Origin: Muribaculum sp.
GTDB lineage: Bacteria; Bacteroidota; Bacteroidia; Bacteroidales; Muribaculaceae
NCBI GenBank assembly: GCA_009775095.1
Contig: VSOZ01000008.1
Coordinates: 1 to 64,000 of the forward strand
Reading direction: 5' to 3'
Length of the DNA: 64,000 nt
Shown: piece by piece, positions 8,394-16,685 of the stretch
Layout of the letters: every line of letters begins with the position of its first letter
Numbering within the stretch: the first letter of the stretch is position 1
Made by a program: the position numbers and the translations under genes
The notes under the pieces: generated by a model
What the model saw: the letters and a program-made list of their open reading frames with translations, nothing else
Databases searched by the model: none
Told to the model about the DNA's origin: nothing

Positions 8394-8587
8394 GACACAA
8401 CACTTCGCCTCCGGCAGGACGCTTACGCGCCTAAGCCGCGCACGCAGTACCGGAGACATACGACTCATTGCAAAAAAACCGGTTGTTAAAAATAACTGTA
8501 TTTGTAGGGCCGCCAGTAGTACGGCGGCCGGTTTCTGCCCACATAACCATCCCGATGCGCGGGCGCCGTGGTACTGGCGCCCCTACC
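8394..8587 (+). repeat. REP/BIME-like composite intergenic repeat, copy 1
   Basis: Two modules. 8394-8437 (CTTCGCCTCCGGCAGGACGC...) recurs with changes at 38815-38856. 8494-8587 is a two-hairpin unit, with GCCGCC/GGCGGC stem near 8509-8526 and GGGCGCC/GGCGCCC stem at 8560-8583, bounded by GTAGGG and CCCTAC. The same ~95-bp unit occurs in reverse orientation at 38677-38772. Its two halves are inverted relatives of each other, as in bacterial interspersed mosaic elements. There is no coding potential. Confidence 0.75.
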
Positions 8588-8644
8588 TGCCGACAAAACA
8601 TTAACGACAATTCAATCCGGTTTTGCTCCTGATCTGACAAAAGC

Positions 8645-8679
8645 AAGAGGCATGGAGCCGTTCGGTCCCCATGCCTCTT
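8645..8679 (-). terminator. Terminator of slyD
   Basis: AAGAGGCATGG (8645-8655) and CCATGCCTCTT (8669-8679) form an 11-bp stem that can continue as an inner CCG/CGG stem. On minus the hairpin is followed by GCTTTTGTC. It lies 24 bases past the slyD stop codon. Confidence 0.65.
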
Positions 8680-8702
8680 ATATCTTGTCAGTTATGACTA
8701 CA

Positions 8703-9275
8703 TTAATGACAGCCGCCACAGCAGCCGTCATTGCAGCCGCCCTCATCGCCGCAACCGTCATGGTCGCCACAGCCGCAGCCACCGCATCCATGAGCCGGCT
8801 TTAACTCCTCGGGAGTAGCATCGCGTACCACTCCAATGCTGCCTGCAAAGCGTACATCTTTGCCGGCAAGCGGATGGTTGAAGTCCATAACCACTTCCTT
8901 ATCGGTAACTTCAAGCACCTTGCCAGAAATGCGAAAACCGTCCTGCGTCATCATGGGCACTACGGCGCCGGGCTTTATATGCTCGCCGTCAAACTTGCCG
9001 TCAATCTCAAAAAGCTCTTTTTCAAGATGTGCCACCTGCTCCGGGTCATAATTGCCGAAGCTCTCTTCAGCCGATACTTTTACGTCAAACTTGTCGCCTG
9101 TCGTCAAGCCGTCAATAGCCCTTTCGAGCGGAGCTATCACACCGCGCGTCACTCCGAATATAATCTTTTCGGGATCCTCGGCATCTACCTGATGCACCAA
9201 AGTCTCGCCATCCGGATTCACCACGTATAGGTCGTAAACCATTTCGACATATTTGCCGGGTTGTATTTTTTCCAT
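8703..9275 (-). CDS. slyD: FKBP-type peptidyl-prolyl isomerase, SlyD type
   Basis: Cytosolic folding helper with a metal-binding tail. The first ~150 residues are the FKBP domain with inserted flap (KYVEMVYDLYVVNPDGETLV; GVIAPLERAIDGLTTGDKFDVKVSAEESFGNYDPEQV; the PAGKDVRF-like end reads HPLAGKDVRFAGSIGVV). The last ~30 residues are almost only Gly, Cys, His and Asp (HGCGGCGCGDHDGC... ending CCGGCH), as in SlyD proteins that bind nickel or zinc. Length of 190 residues is normal. It is transcribed alone, with its own terminator. Confidence 0.92.
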   Translation of the reverse strand: MEKIQPGKYVEMVYDLYVVNPDGETLVHQVDAEDPEKIIFGVTRGVIAPLERAIDGLTTGDKFDVKVSAEESFGNYDPEQVAHLEKELFEIDGKFDGEHIKPGAVVPMMTQDGFRISGKVLEVTDKEVVMDFNHPLAGKDVRFAGSIGVVRDATPEELKPAHGCGGCGCGDHDGCGDEGGCNDGCCGGCH

Positions 9276-9374
9276 AATCGTCTTATTATATATTTAATGT
9301 GTACTTACTCTTTTGTACTAAACAAAAACCGGGCCAAAAAAGATGTTAAGAGAATATATAACACCTATGACCGC

Positions 9375-10745
9375 TTAAATAGTCGTTCCGAACGCGGCTA
9401 TAAGGGCCGAACTGATCGACATGTAGATGACCATGCCTATGATATCGTTGGTTATCGATATGAACGGGCCGGTGGCAAGGGCGGGATCAATCTTGAAGCG
9501 CTCAAGCGTAAGAGGCACGAATGTACCGAATATCGAAGCAAACACCACCACGGCAAAGAGCGAAAGCGACACCGCCACAGTGGTAACCTGCGCGGGACCG
9601 AGCGCAAATATATTGTAGACAAGCACCAGCATCGATATGATGCAGGCATTGAGGAGCCCTACACCAAGCTCTTTGAACAGCTGTTTGGTAGAACTCTTGA
9701 TGTCAAGCGAACCGTTGGCAAGACCCTGAACGATGATAGCCGACGACTGAATGCCGACATTTCCGCCCGTTCCGCCGATAAGGGGTATAAACAGCGCCAT
9801 GGCGGGATTCACGGCAAATCCTGATTCGAAATGTCCGAGTATCAGCGAGTTTCCGATACCGCCGAGCATACCGATAAGCAGCCACGGCAGGCGCGCCTTT
9901 GTCTGATGAAACAGAGTGTCGTTGCTCTCGATATCGCCCGAAAGACCCGAGGCCAACTGATAGTCGCGCTCGCTCTGCTCACGCGCCTCATCCATGACGT
10001 CATCGACGGTAATCTGCCCGACAAGACGCCCTATCGAGTCGACAACAGGCATGGCCACAAGGTCATACTTCTCGAAATCGAGTGTCAGTTCGTCGACCGG
10101 GGTATCGGTCTTGACCGACACGGGATCAAGTTCCATGACATGCTTTATTTTGGACACCGATGGGTGGGTAATCATCTTTTTCAGCGGAAACACTCCACGC
10201 AGACGGTAATCGTTGTCGACCACATACACATAATATATATCGTCGAGATCCTCGGCCTGCTTGCGCATCTCCTGCACACACTGGGGCATGCTCCAATTCT
10301 CGTTAACGACGATCATCTCAGTGCCCATAAGACCGCCGGCGGTGTCCTCGTCATACTTCAACAGATCTATGATGTCGCCCGCCTGCTCCACATCGTCTAT
10401 ATGCGACAGGATTTCGTCACGGTCCTCTTCGTCAAGTTCCTGAATTATGTCGACCGCATCGTCGGTATCAAGGTGATCGATGACCTGCTTGGCTATGTCT
10501 TCGCTTGACATGGCGCTGAGCAGCTTATGACGGTCATCCTCGTCAAGCTCCATGAGCACGTCGGCGGCTTGATCGGCATCAAGAAGCCTGAACAAAAATT
10601 CAGCTTGTTCGAGGTCAAGATCGCGATACAACTCGGCTATATCGGCCGGATGAAGCTTGGCAAGCTCCTTCCGGGCCGTCTCCTCGTCGCGATTGCCTAT
10701 CACGCCCGTTATATGCTCAAGATATTCGGGAGTATACTCTTTCAT
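9375..10745 (-). CDS. mgtE: Magnesium transporter MgtE
   Basis: Inner-membrane Mg2+ channel gated by cytosolic Mg2+. It has an N-terminal superhelical domain (about 1-125, LHPADIAELYRDLDLEQAEFLF... ADVLMELDEDDRHKLL), two CBS domains (about 130-255), a connecting helix, and five membrane segments from about 280 to the end (PWLLIGMLGGIGNSLI, AMALFIPLIGGTGGNVGIQSSAIIVQGLA...). The GGTGGNVGIQSSA segment is the family's pore signature. The ATG at 10745 overlaps the ksgA stop by one base (TGATG), giving 456 residues. An in-frame GTG at 10751 is less likely. It is co-transcribed with ksgA. Confidence 0.95.
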   Translation of the reverse strand: MKEYTPEYLEHITGVIGNRDEETARKELAKLHPADIAELYRDLDLEQAEFLFRLLDADQAADVLMELDEDDRHKLLSAMSSEDIAKQVIDHLDTDDAVDIIQELDEEDRDEILSHIDDVEQAGDIIDLLKYDEDTAGGLMGTEMIVVNENWSMPQCVQEMRKQAEDLDDIYYVYVVDNDYRLRGVFPLKKMITHPSVSKIKHVMELDPVSVKTDTPVDELTLDFEKYDLVAMPVVDSIGRLVGQITVDDVMDEAREQSERDYQLASGLSGDIESNDTLFHQTKARLPWLLIGMLGGIGNSLILGHFESGFAVNPAMALFIPLIGGTGGNVGIQSSAIIVQGLANGSLDIKSSTKQLFKELGVGLLNACIISMLVLVYNIFALGPAQVTTVAVSLSLFAVVVFASIFGTFVPLTLERFKIDPALATGPFISITNDIIGMVIYMSISSALIAAFGTTI

Positions 10746-11539
10746 CAGCACATTGAGCCGTCACGCATGGCGGCAATTTTTTTTGTAAGTTCCACAAACC
10801 TGTCCACACCGAGTTGCTCGGGCCTCATGCCCCATACGGGGTCTTCGTCAAACACAGCCGAAGGGGGAAGAAGTCCGCGCAATGAGTTGCGCAACGTCTT
10901 GCGCCGCTGTCCGAACGACGTCTTCACCACAGTCTTGAACAGACGTTCGTCACAGCCCAGACTCGTCACGGAGTTGCGCGTGCAGCGTATGACACCCGAC
11001 TTTACTTTTGGCGGCGGATTAAACACATGCTCATCTACGGTAAACAGATACTCGACATCATACCATGCCTGAAGCAGCACGCTAAGTATGCCGTACACCT
11101 TCGAGCCGGGTCCGGCGGCAAGCCTCTCGGCAACCTCCTTCTGCAACATGCCCGAACAGCAGGGTATGCTGTCCTTATAATCAAGCACCTTGAAAAATAT
11201 CTGCGACGATATGTTGTACGGATAATTGCCTATGACGCAAAACTTGCGGCCCCCCATAAGCGCCGACAGGTCCATCTGCAGGAAATCGCCGTCGACCACG
11301 CGCTCTTTCAATTCAGGGAAATTCTCATTAAGATAATCGACACTCTCCTTGTCGATCTCCACGACAGTGACGTCATGGCCTCCGTCGATAAGATATCGGG
11401 TAAGCACTCCCATGCCGGGCCCCACTTCGAGCACCGGCACCCCCTTGTAGCGGTCAAGAGTGGCGGCTATGCGCTCCGCAACCGACGTGTCGGTAAGAAA
11501 ATGCTGGCCGAGAGCCTTTTTAGGTTTAACTTTCTGCAT
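10745..11539 (-). CDS. ksgA: 16S rRNA dimethyladenosine transferase KsgA
   Basis: S-adenosylmethionine-dependent enzyme that dimethylates two adjacent adenines near the 3' end of 16S rRNA during small-subunit assembly. It opens with KPKKALGQHFLTD, has the SAM-binding motif LEVGPGMGVLT (about 36-46) and the catalytic NYPYNISS motif (about 109-116, a variant of NLPYNIS), then the helical C-terminal domain. 264 residues is typical. Its stop overlaps the mgtE start, so the pair is translationally coupled. Confidence 0.96.
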   Translation of the reverse strand: MQKVKPKKALGQHFLTDTSVAERIAATLDRYKGVPVLEVGPGMGVLTRYLIDGGHDVTVVEIDKESVDYLNENFPELKERVVDGDFLQMDLSALMGGRKFCVIGNYPYNISSQIFFKVLDYKDSIPCCSGMLQKEVAERLAAGPGSKVYGILSVLLQAWYDVEYLFTVDEHVFNPPPKVKSGVIRCTRNSVTSLGCDERLFKTVVKTSFGQRRKTLRNSLRGLLPPSAVFDEDPVWGMRPEQLGVDRFVELTKKIAAMRDGSMC

Positions 11540-11626
11540 GGGCCGGTAAATTTTATAATTAACTTACAAACTTAACCAGAATTTTCGAAAAGCCCAAAGA
11601 AAAACCGCCCAATGTAAAAAAAGAAT

Positions 11627-12337
11627 TCAGCGGAGTATGGGCCAATGGTAAGATTTCAGAGCGGCTATACAGGCGGCTTCGCGGCCGCCGCAATAACGAT
11701 CGCAAAGTTCATGGAATTGGCGGGAGTGCGACATATGCGTAAGGTGTGCGAGTTCGTGACACACTATATAGTCGCGAAGTTCACGAGGCAGAAACACAAG
11801 AGCATGGCTAAGGTGGATGGAGCGGGCCGAAGTACACTTGCCGAGCGTGCGGTAACCGCTCATTATGTACCATGAGGCGGGAGCCACACCAAGCCGTCGC
11901 GCAAGCTCGCGTGCAGCCGGCAGAATCAGACGTGACGCCACCTTCGCCGCCACCCTGCACATGACATCGCTTATCATCGAGCGACCATTGTCCGACGACA
12001 TATCAATATCCGTACCTACTTCAAGGTAAGCACGCTCCTCTTTTACCGTAACAAGTATCGATGTCCTCCGATAGCTCTGACTTTTTATCTCAAAAGCAAA
12101 CCCGTCAAGAGCTACGACCATGCCGTCATAATAAGATACGGCAGGACGTTTTGCCATAAGCCGCGGGGCCAGACGGTCAAGCACCTCGCGCACATCGCTC
12201 TCCCCCACTCCGGCAGGTACCGTAAGGCGCACCGAGCCGTCGCGCCATCGGGCCACAAACCGCCGGGCATCGGAGCGGATCGACACACATACCTCGCCGA
12301 GCAAGGCATGCCGCATAACACACCGCGAGAGTATCAT
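11627..12337 (-). CDS. YgjP-type zinc metallopeptidase (DUF45)
   Basis: A 236-residue protein of the YgjP/SprT-like group. The zinc site is HELAHLTHMSHSRQFHELC near residues 192-210, with HExxH and a third ligand in the following His residues. The preceding GYRTLGKCTSARSIHLSHALVFLPRELRDYIVCH is the family core. No signal peptide, so cytosolic. Family members are known as metal-dependent hydrolases linked to restriction loci or rRNA processing, but no substrate is established. It starts 3 bases after the nadK stop, in an operon with nadK and the CBS gene. Confidence 0.85.
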   Translation of the reverse strand: MILSRCVMRHALLGEVCVSIRSDARRFVARWRDGSVRLTVPAGVGESDVREVLDRLAPRLMAKRPAVSYYDGMVVALDGFAFEIKSQSYRRTSILVTVKEERAYLEVGTDIDMSSDNGRSMISDVMCRVAAKVASRLILPAARELARRLGVAPASWYIMSGYRTLGKCTSARSIHLSHALVFLPRELRDYIVCHELAHLTHMSHSRQFHELCDRYCGGREAACIAALKSYHWPILR

Positions 12338-12340
12338 CTT

Positions 12341-13204
12341 TTATCCGGCCCCCCAGAGCAGTTTTGACCGTAGGGTGTCGACAAACCGGTGGTCAAGCCG
12401 TTGCACGACCTTTGTGACAAACGGCGCACGCTTCATGACGATAGTCGTATTGACCGGCAATGTCACAGAACGTCCGTCAAGACTCACCCGATAGGAGCTC
12501 GTACGCGACAGTGTGGTGACTGACACCACGCTGTCGTCGCTGACGACAAGCGGCCTCATGGTGAGCGAGTGGGCGGCTACGGGCGATATGACCCATACCG
12601 GCGCGGCAGGCGCCACGATAGGGCCACCGACCGACAGGTTGTAACCCGTCGAGCCGGTGGGAGTGGATATGATAAGACCGTCGGCGCGGTAGTCGGCAAG
12701 TCCCGCTCCGTCTATGGAAGCCTTCATGTTGATCATCGAGGCGGTATCCTGCTTCAGGATAGCCACTTCGTTAAGCGCATACGGCCAGCAGTCGATTTTG
12801 ATGTCGGGCGACGTCACTTCGATCATCGTACGGTTCTCCACCCTGAAGTCACCGTTGAACAGATTGTCGAGCCCGGCGTCCATTTCGTCGACTTTCACGT
12901 CGGCGAGATAACCGAGATGCCCCGTATTTATGCCTAAAATAGGTATCTCCTTGCTGCCCACACGCTGTGCCGTGCGCAGAAAAGTGCCGTCGCCCCCTAT
13001 GCTGAGGGCTATGGCCGCGCTGAAGTCATCGCCCGTTATTACATCGTTGACTTTGGGTGGTGCCGGTAGCATCCGGCAGAGGTAGTTATAGAACGAACGC
13101 TCCATCTCCACCCATGCATTACGGTGCGACAGGCGCTCAAAAAGCTGCAGAAGAGTATCAAGATGCTGCTCCTGATAAGTATTTCCGAATACGGCTATCC
13201 TCAT
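12341..13204 (-). CDS. nadK: NAD kinase
   Basis: Phosphorylates NAD to NADP in the cytosol. GGDGTFLRT lies at 70-78, the second family motif reads YALNEVAILKQDTASMI near 140-156, and the glycine-rich ADGLIISTPTGSTGYNLSVGGPI is near 173-195. 287 residues is normal. It lies 2 bases after the CBS-domain gene and 3 bases before the metallopeptidase gene. Confidence 0.96.
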   Translation of the reverse strand: MRIAVFGNTYQEQHLDTLLQLFERLSHRNAWVEMERSFYNYLCRMLPAPPKVNDVITGDDFSAAIALSIGGDGTFLRTAQRVGSKEIPILGINTGHLGYLADVKVDEMDAGLDNLFNGDFRVENRTMIEVTSPDIKIDCWPYALNEVAILKQDTASMINMKASIDGAGLADYRADGLIISTPTGSTGYNLSVGGPIVAPAAPVWVISPVAAHSLTMRPLVVSDDSVVSVTTLSRTSSYRVSLDGRSVTLPVNTTIVMKRAPFVTKVVQRLDHRFVDTLRSKLLWGAG

Positions 13205-13206
13205 AA

Positions 13207-13746
13207 TTATACTTCAAGATAGTGGAGCAATGCGTTGACCCTCTCGACCATGTCGGCGTTAAATATGCCGGGAGTACCGGCAATGCTCAAAGTGTCGTAA
13301 CCGTAGCGGGCAAGCGACCTCGCCACCGACTCACCGCGCGAGTGATTGACGCGTATAAGTATCGTGGTAGGGCTGTCGGGCTCGGTTCCGCCGATCACGT
13401 TCATATTAAGCAGATGGGCATCGGCATCCTCTACGGCATGGGCTATGGCCGAGGCGCTGTACATGCTCGGCGGACAAGTCACCGTAAGCTCCGAGTATTC
13501 ATTAAGTTGAGGGAAAAGCGATGACAAAGCGCCAAGCATCGACATACGGTCTATGATGCCCAAGCGCTCCTCTGTATCGTCATCGACGACAGGTACCGTT
13601 TCAGCCCCCGACGCCATACGCTCCAGTACCAGCGACAACGGCGCTGACGCCTTAACGGCTTTCCCTTCGGGATAAAGCTTGTCATTACGGTCTGAAACAG
13701 CCGATATATGTATAAATTGAGGCGATATAATATCTTTTGCGGTCAA
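13207..13746 (-). CDS. CBS-domain protein
   Basis: A 179-residue cytosolic protein. The first ~75 residues look like a CBS pair core (SLVLERMASGAETVPVVDDDTEERLGIIDRMSMLGAL), which usually binds adenosine-type ligands. The rest (TILIRVNHSRGESVARSLARYGYDTLSI) resembles an ACT-like regulatory fold. It is the first gene of the CBS-nadK-metallopeptidase operon, so it may sense a nucleotide linked to NAD(P) supply. That role is inference from position only. Confidence 0.75.
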   Translation of the reverse strand: MTAKDIISPQFIHISAVSDRNDKLYPEGKAVKASAPLSLVLERMASGAETVPVVDDDTEERLGIIDRMSMLGALSSLFPQLNEYSELTVTCPPSMYSASAIAHAVEDADAHLLNMNVIGGTEPDSPTTILIRVNHSRGESVARSLARYGYDTLSIAGTPGIFNADMVERVNALLHYLEV

Positions 13747-13774
13747 AACGTTTCGTGGTTTTATTATTTCTGAC

Positions 13775-13782
13775 TATTTTTG
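13775..13782 (+). promoter_or_regulatory. Promoter -7 element upstream of pdxJ
   Basis: TATTTTTG fits TAnnTTTG and would give a leader of about 100 bases before pdxJ. It lies in the divergent region between the nadK operon and the pdxJ run. Confidence 0.35.
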
Positions 13783-13890
13783 CAGTTGCATTTGTTGCAA
13801 TATAGGTTACAAATATACGGATTTTTCTCCATACTGACGTAACTTTTTATTATAACAACACATTACGACTAAACTGAGATTAATAAAAGA

Positions 13891-14604
13891 ATGACTAATC
13901 TAAGTGTTAATATCAACAAAGTAGCTACACTCCGCAATGCCCGCGGTGAGAACGTGCCCGATGTGGAACGTGTTGCGGTTGACTGCGAAACGTTTGGTGC
14001 ACAAGGTATAACCGTACACCCACGGCCCGATGAACGTCACATAAAACATGAGGATGTATTTGCTCTGCGTCCGCTGATAAAGACAGAATTCAACATAGAG
14101 GGATACCCAAGCCCTGAATTCATGGACCTCGTACTCAAAGTAAAGCCTGAACAGGTGACGCTTGTACCCGACGCTCCCGACGCCCTGACATCCAATGCCG
14201 GGTGGAACGTAACTGCCCATAAAGAATTTCTTACCGAAATAATTGACCGTCTGCGCGAGGCCGGCATACGCTCATCGGTATTCGTCGACCCCGACGTGAC
14301 CATGATCAAAGCGGCGGCCAAAACCGGAGCCGACCGTGTGGAGCTGTATACAAAACCGTATGCCGACATGTATCCTACCGATCCCGAAGGAGCGGTGGCG
14401 CCATATGTGGAAGCGAGCAAAGCTGCCCATAACTGCGGCCTCGGCGTCAACGCCGGTCACGACCTCAATCTCGTCAACCTCAAGTATTTCCACGAAAAGG
14501 TACCATATCTGAACGAAGTGTCTATAGGACATGCCATTATCGCCGACGCCCTGTACTTGGGCCTGAAAGAGACGATAAAGCAATACAAGGAGTGCCTTTC
14601 ATGA
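13891..14604 (+). CDS. pdxJ: Pyridoxine 5'-phosphate synthase PdxJ
   Basis: Makes pyridoxine 5'-phosphate from 1-deoxyxylulose 5-phosphate and 3-amino-2-oxopropyl phosphate, the last ring-closing step of the DXP-dependent vitamin B6 route. Family signatures are [16 protein letters not shown] at the N-terminus, [12 protein letters not shown] near 44-55, EFNIEGYPS near 69, [22 protein letters not shown] near 90-111, and [15 protein letters not shown] near 190. 237 residues is normal. It heads a plus-strand run continuing with exbB 48 bases later. Confidence 0.97.
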   Translation: MTNLSVNINKVATLRNARGENVPDVERVAVDCETFGAQGITVHPRPDERHIKHEDVFALRPLIKTEFNIEGYPSPEFMDLVLKVKPEQVTLVPDAPDALTSNAGWNVTAHKEFLTEIIDRLREAGIRSSVFVDPDVTMIKAAAKTGADRVELYTKPYADMYPTDPEGAVAPYVEASKAAHNCGLGVNAGHDLNLVNLKYFHEKVPYLNEVSIGHAIIADALYLGLKETIKQYKECLS

Positions 14605-14652
14605 ACCGCAATCGACAAGTAATCACATCATAAAATATTCATAATCACAATT

Positions 14653-15381
14653 ATGTCAATTCTCAACTCGATTATCGCACAGAGTGCCGAACAGTTTACC
14701 GACACGCTCAGTGCCGTGAGCACTGCGGCAGCACCTGCAGCGGCTGTAACTCCCGAACCGGTGGAGCTGTCCATGTGGGAGCTGTGCATGAAAGGCGGTT
14801 TCATCATGATACCCCTTGCCATTCTGCTAATAATCAGCATATACATATTTATAGAGCGCTATATAGTCATACAGCGCGCGGCCCGCGAGGACGCCTCGTT
14901 CATGAAGCGTATAAAAGACTACATCCATGAAGGCGAAATCGAAAGCGCCAAAAACCTCTGCAAAAAGGACGGCACTCCCTACAGCCGGCTCATTCTCAAA
15001 GGTATAAGCCGCATAGGACGTCCAATGAACGATGTGCTTGTAGCCATCGAAAACACCGGCAATCTCGAGATAGCCAACCTTGGCAAGGGTCTTACTTGGC
15101 TTGCCACAGCCGCCGCGGGAGCGCCGATGCTCGGCTTCTTGGGCACGGTAGTGGGCATGGTCGAGGCCTTCTTCGCCCTCGCCAATGCCGGTTCGTCGGC
15201 CAATGTCAGTGTACTCGCCGGAGGTATATATGAAGCGCTTGTCACCACCGTAGCCGGTCTTGCCGTCGGCATCGTGGCCCTATTTGCCTACAACGCTCTG
15301 GTAGCCAAGCTCAACGGCGTCATGAAGCTGCTCGAAGGTAAAACTATGGAGTTCATGGACCTGCTCAACGAGCCGGCATAA
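14653..15381 (+). CDS. exbB: ExbB/TolQ-family proton channel subunit
   Basis: Inner-membrane component of a TonB-type energy transducer, converting the proton gradient into force on TonB. Three membrane segments: about 48-70 (GGFIMIPLAILLIISIYIFI), 150-180 (LTWLATAAAGAPMLGFLGTVVGMVEAFF) and 190-220 (SVLAGGIYEALVTTVAGLAVGIVALFAY). The GFLGTVVGM motif is diagnostic. The N-terminal Ala/Pro stretch is periplasmic. Gap to exbD is 13 bases, so the two are co-transcribed. Confidence 0.93.
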   Translation: MSILNSIIAQSAEQFTDTLSAVSTAAAPAAAVTPEPVELSMWELCMKGGFIMIPLAILLIISIYIFIERYIVIQRAAREDASFMKRIKDYIHEGEIESAKNLCKKDGTPYSRLILKGISRIGRPMNDVLVAIENTGNLEIANLGKGLTWLATAAAGAPMLGFLGTVVGMVEAFFALANAGSSANVSVLAGGIYEALVTTVAGLAVGIVALFAYNALVAKLNGVMKLLEGKTMEFMDLLNEPA

Positions 15382-15394
15382 TATCTGACACGAC

Positions 15395-15847
15395 ATGGCA
15401 CTTAAACGTCAACATGACATGATGGCAATGTTCTCGATGGCGTCGATGACCGACGTTATCTTCCTGTTGCTCATCTTTTTCATGATAACCTCCACTTTCG
15501 TATTTCCCACGGCTCTTGAAGTCAACCTGCCCCAGAGTTCCGTGCAGACAGCGCTCAAGCCGGGCACAAGGGTGTACATCGACAAGGACAACAACCTCTA
15601 TGCGTCATTCGGCGACGAAGAGCCCCAGTCTATCGAGACGGCGTCGCTGCTTACATTTCTGCAGCTCGCGCAGCAGAACGAGCCCGAAGGCTTCATAGCC
15701 ATATATGCCGATGAAGAGGTCACTTACGGGAAAATAGTGGAAGTGCTCGACATGGGGGCACGCAACAACCTGAAGATGGTGCTCGCGACCAAACCGGCAC
15801 AAGTGCCGGCTACGCCTGCGACACCGTCGATAGACCAAATACAATAA
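15395..15847 (+). CDS. exbD: ExbD/TolR-family biopolymer transport protein
   Basis: Single-pass partner of ExbB. The N-terminal membrane helix (about 12-36, MASMTDVIFLLLIFFMITSTF) includes the essential Asp of the proton path in MTDVIFLLLIFFM. The periplasmic domain follows. 150 residues is typical. It lies between exbB and the TonB-like gene. Confidence 0.93.
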   Translation: MALKRQHDMMAMFSMASMTDVIFLLLIFFMITSTFVFPTALEVNLPQSSVQTALKPGTRVYIDKDNNLYASFGDEEPQSIETASLLTFLQLAQQNEPEGFIAIYADEEVTYGKIVEVLDMGARNNLKMVLATKPAQVPATPATPSIDQIQ

Positions 15848-15860
15848 CAAGTCATTGAAA

Positions 15861-16670
15861 ATGACACAGCAACAACGCGACAGAATAACAGCCTCGGCAA
15901 TCACCCTGACGGTAATGGCGCTTCTCGTCATTGCATTGACCTGCCTGTACTATCGCGTCACCATACCTCCCATGGAGGAGCGCCGCTGGCCGCCTGTAGA
16001 CTCAAGCGAGATAGTATTCGGCGGTGAATTTGTAAAACTTGGCGACATGCCCGTGCCCGTTCAGGAAACTGACAACAGACCGGTGCCGAACAATGCTGCC
16101 GATGCCGCCCTTGAAGGCAGCGACATGAATGACGCGGGAGAGGCCGTGGCCGAGACTCCGCCTTTGGTAAGCACCACAAACGAGTCGCCGATGAAGGTCA
16201 AAGAGAAGCCGAAACCCGAAAAAACCGGCCCGACGAAAGAGGAACTTGCCGAACGTGCACGCATAAAACGCGAGAAAGAGGAGGCCGAGAAGCAGGCACG
16301 TATCAAAAACAAGATGCGCACAGGCTTCAACACGACCAAAAAGGCCGGTAAAGGTGAAGCAGGCTCGGCGAACGGGAACTCCAACACCGGAGCACTCAGC
16401 GGCATGGCCGGACATAATCTTAAAGGACGCACAGCCGAAGCATGGGGACGCCCCAACAGTACCCTGTCAGGCACAATTCGCATAAGAGTCACGGTAAATC
16501 GCAAAGGAGAAGTCATGGGACTCCCCTCTTACATAGGCGGAGAAGGGCCTGCGGCCGCCAACGCGGCAGTACGCCAGAGCTGCATAAAAGCCTCGCAGCA
16601 ATCCAAATTCTCCGTCGACCTCGAAGCTCCGGCCACACAGACCGGTATCATAACTTGGAAATTTGAATAA
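15861..16670 (+). CDS. TonB-like energy transducer
   Basis: A 269-residue protein with one N-terminal membrane helix (about 9-33, ASAITLTVMALLVIALTCLYY), a long charged Pro/Lys/Glu linker (KEKPKPEKTGPTKEELAERARIKREKEEAEKQ) that can span the periplasm, and a C-terminal domain whose strands (GTIRIRVTVNRKGEVM...TGIITWKFE) match the TonB C-terminal fold. It would pass ExbB/ExbD energy to SusC-type receptors. The ATG at 15861 is chosen over a TTG two codons earlier. The sequence is divergent, so TonB versus TolA-like cannot be settled. Confidence 0.8.
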   Translation: MTQQQRDRITASAITLTVMALLVIALTCLYYRVTIPPMEERRWPPVDSSEIVFGGEFVKLGDMPVPVQETDNRPVPNNAADAALEGSDMNDAGEAVAETPPLVSTTNESPMKVKEKPKPEKTGPTKEELAERARIKREKEEAEKQARIKNKMRTGFNTTKKAGKGEAGSANGNSNTGALSGMAGHNLKGRTAEAWGRPNSTLSGTIRIRVTVNRKGEVMGLPSYIGGEGPAAANAAVRQSCIKASQQSKFSVDLEAPATQTGIITWKFE

Positions 16671-16685
16671 GACACTTTATACAGC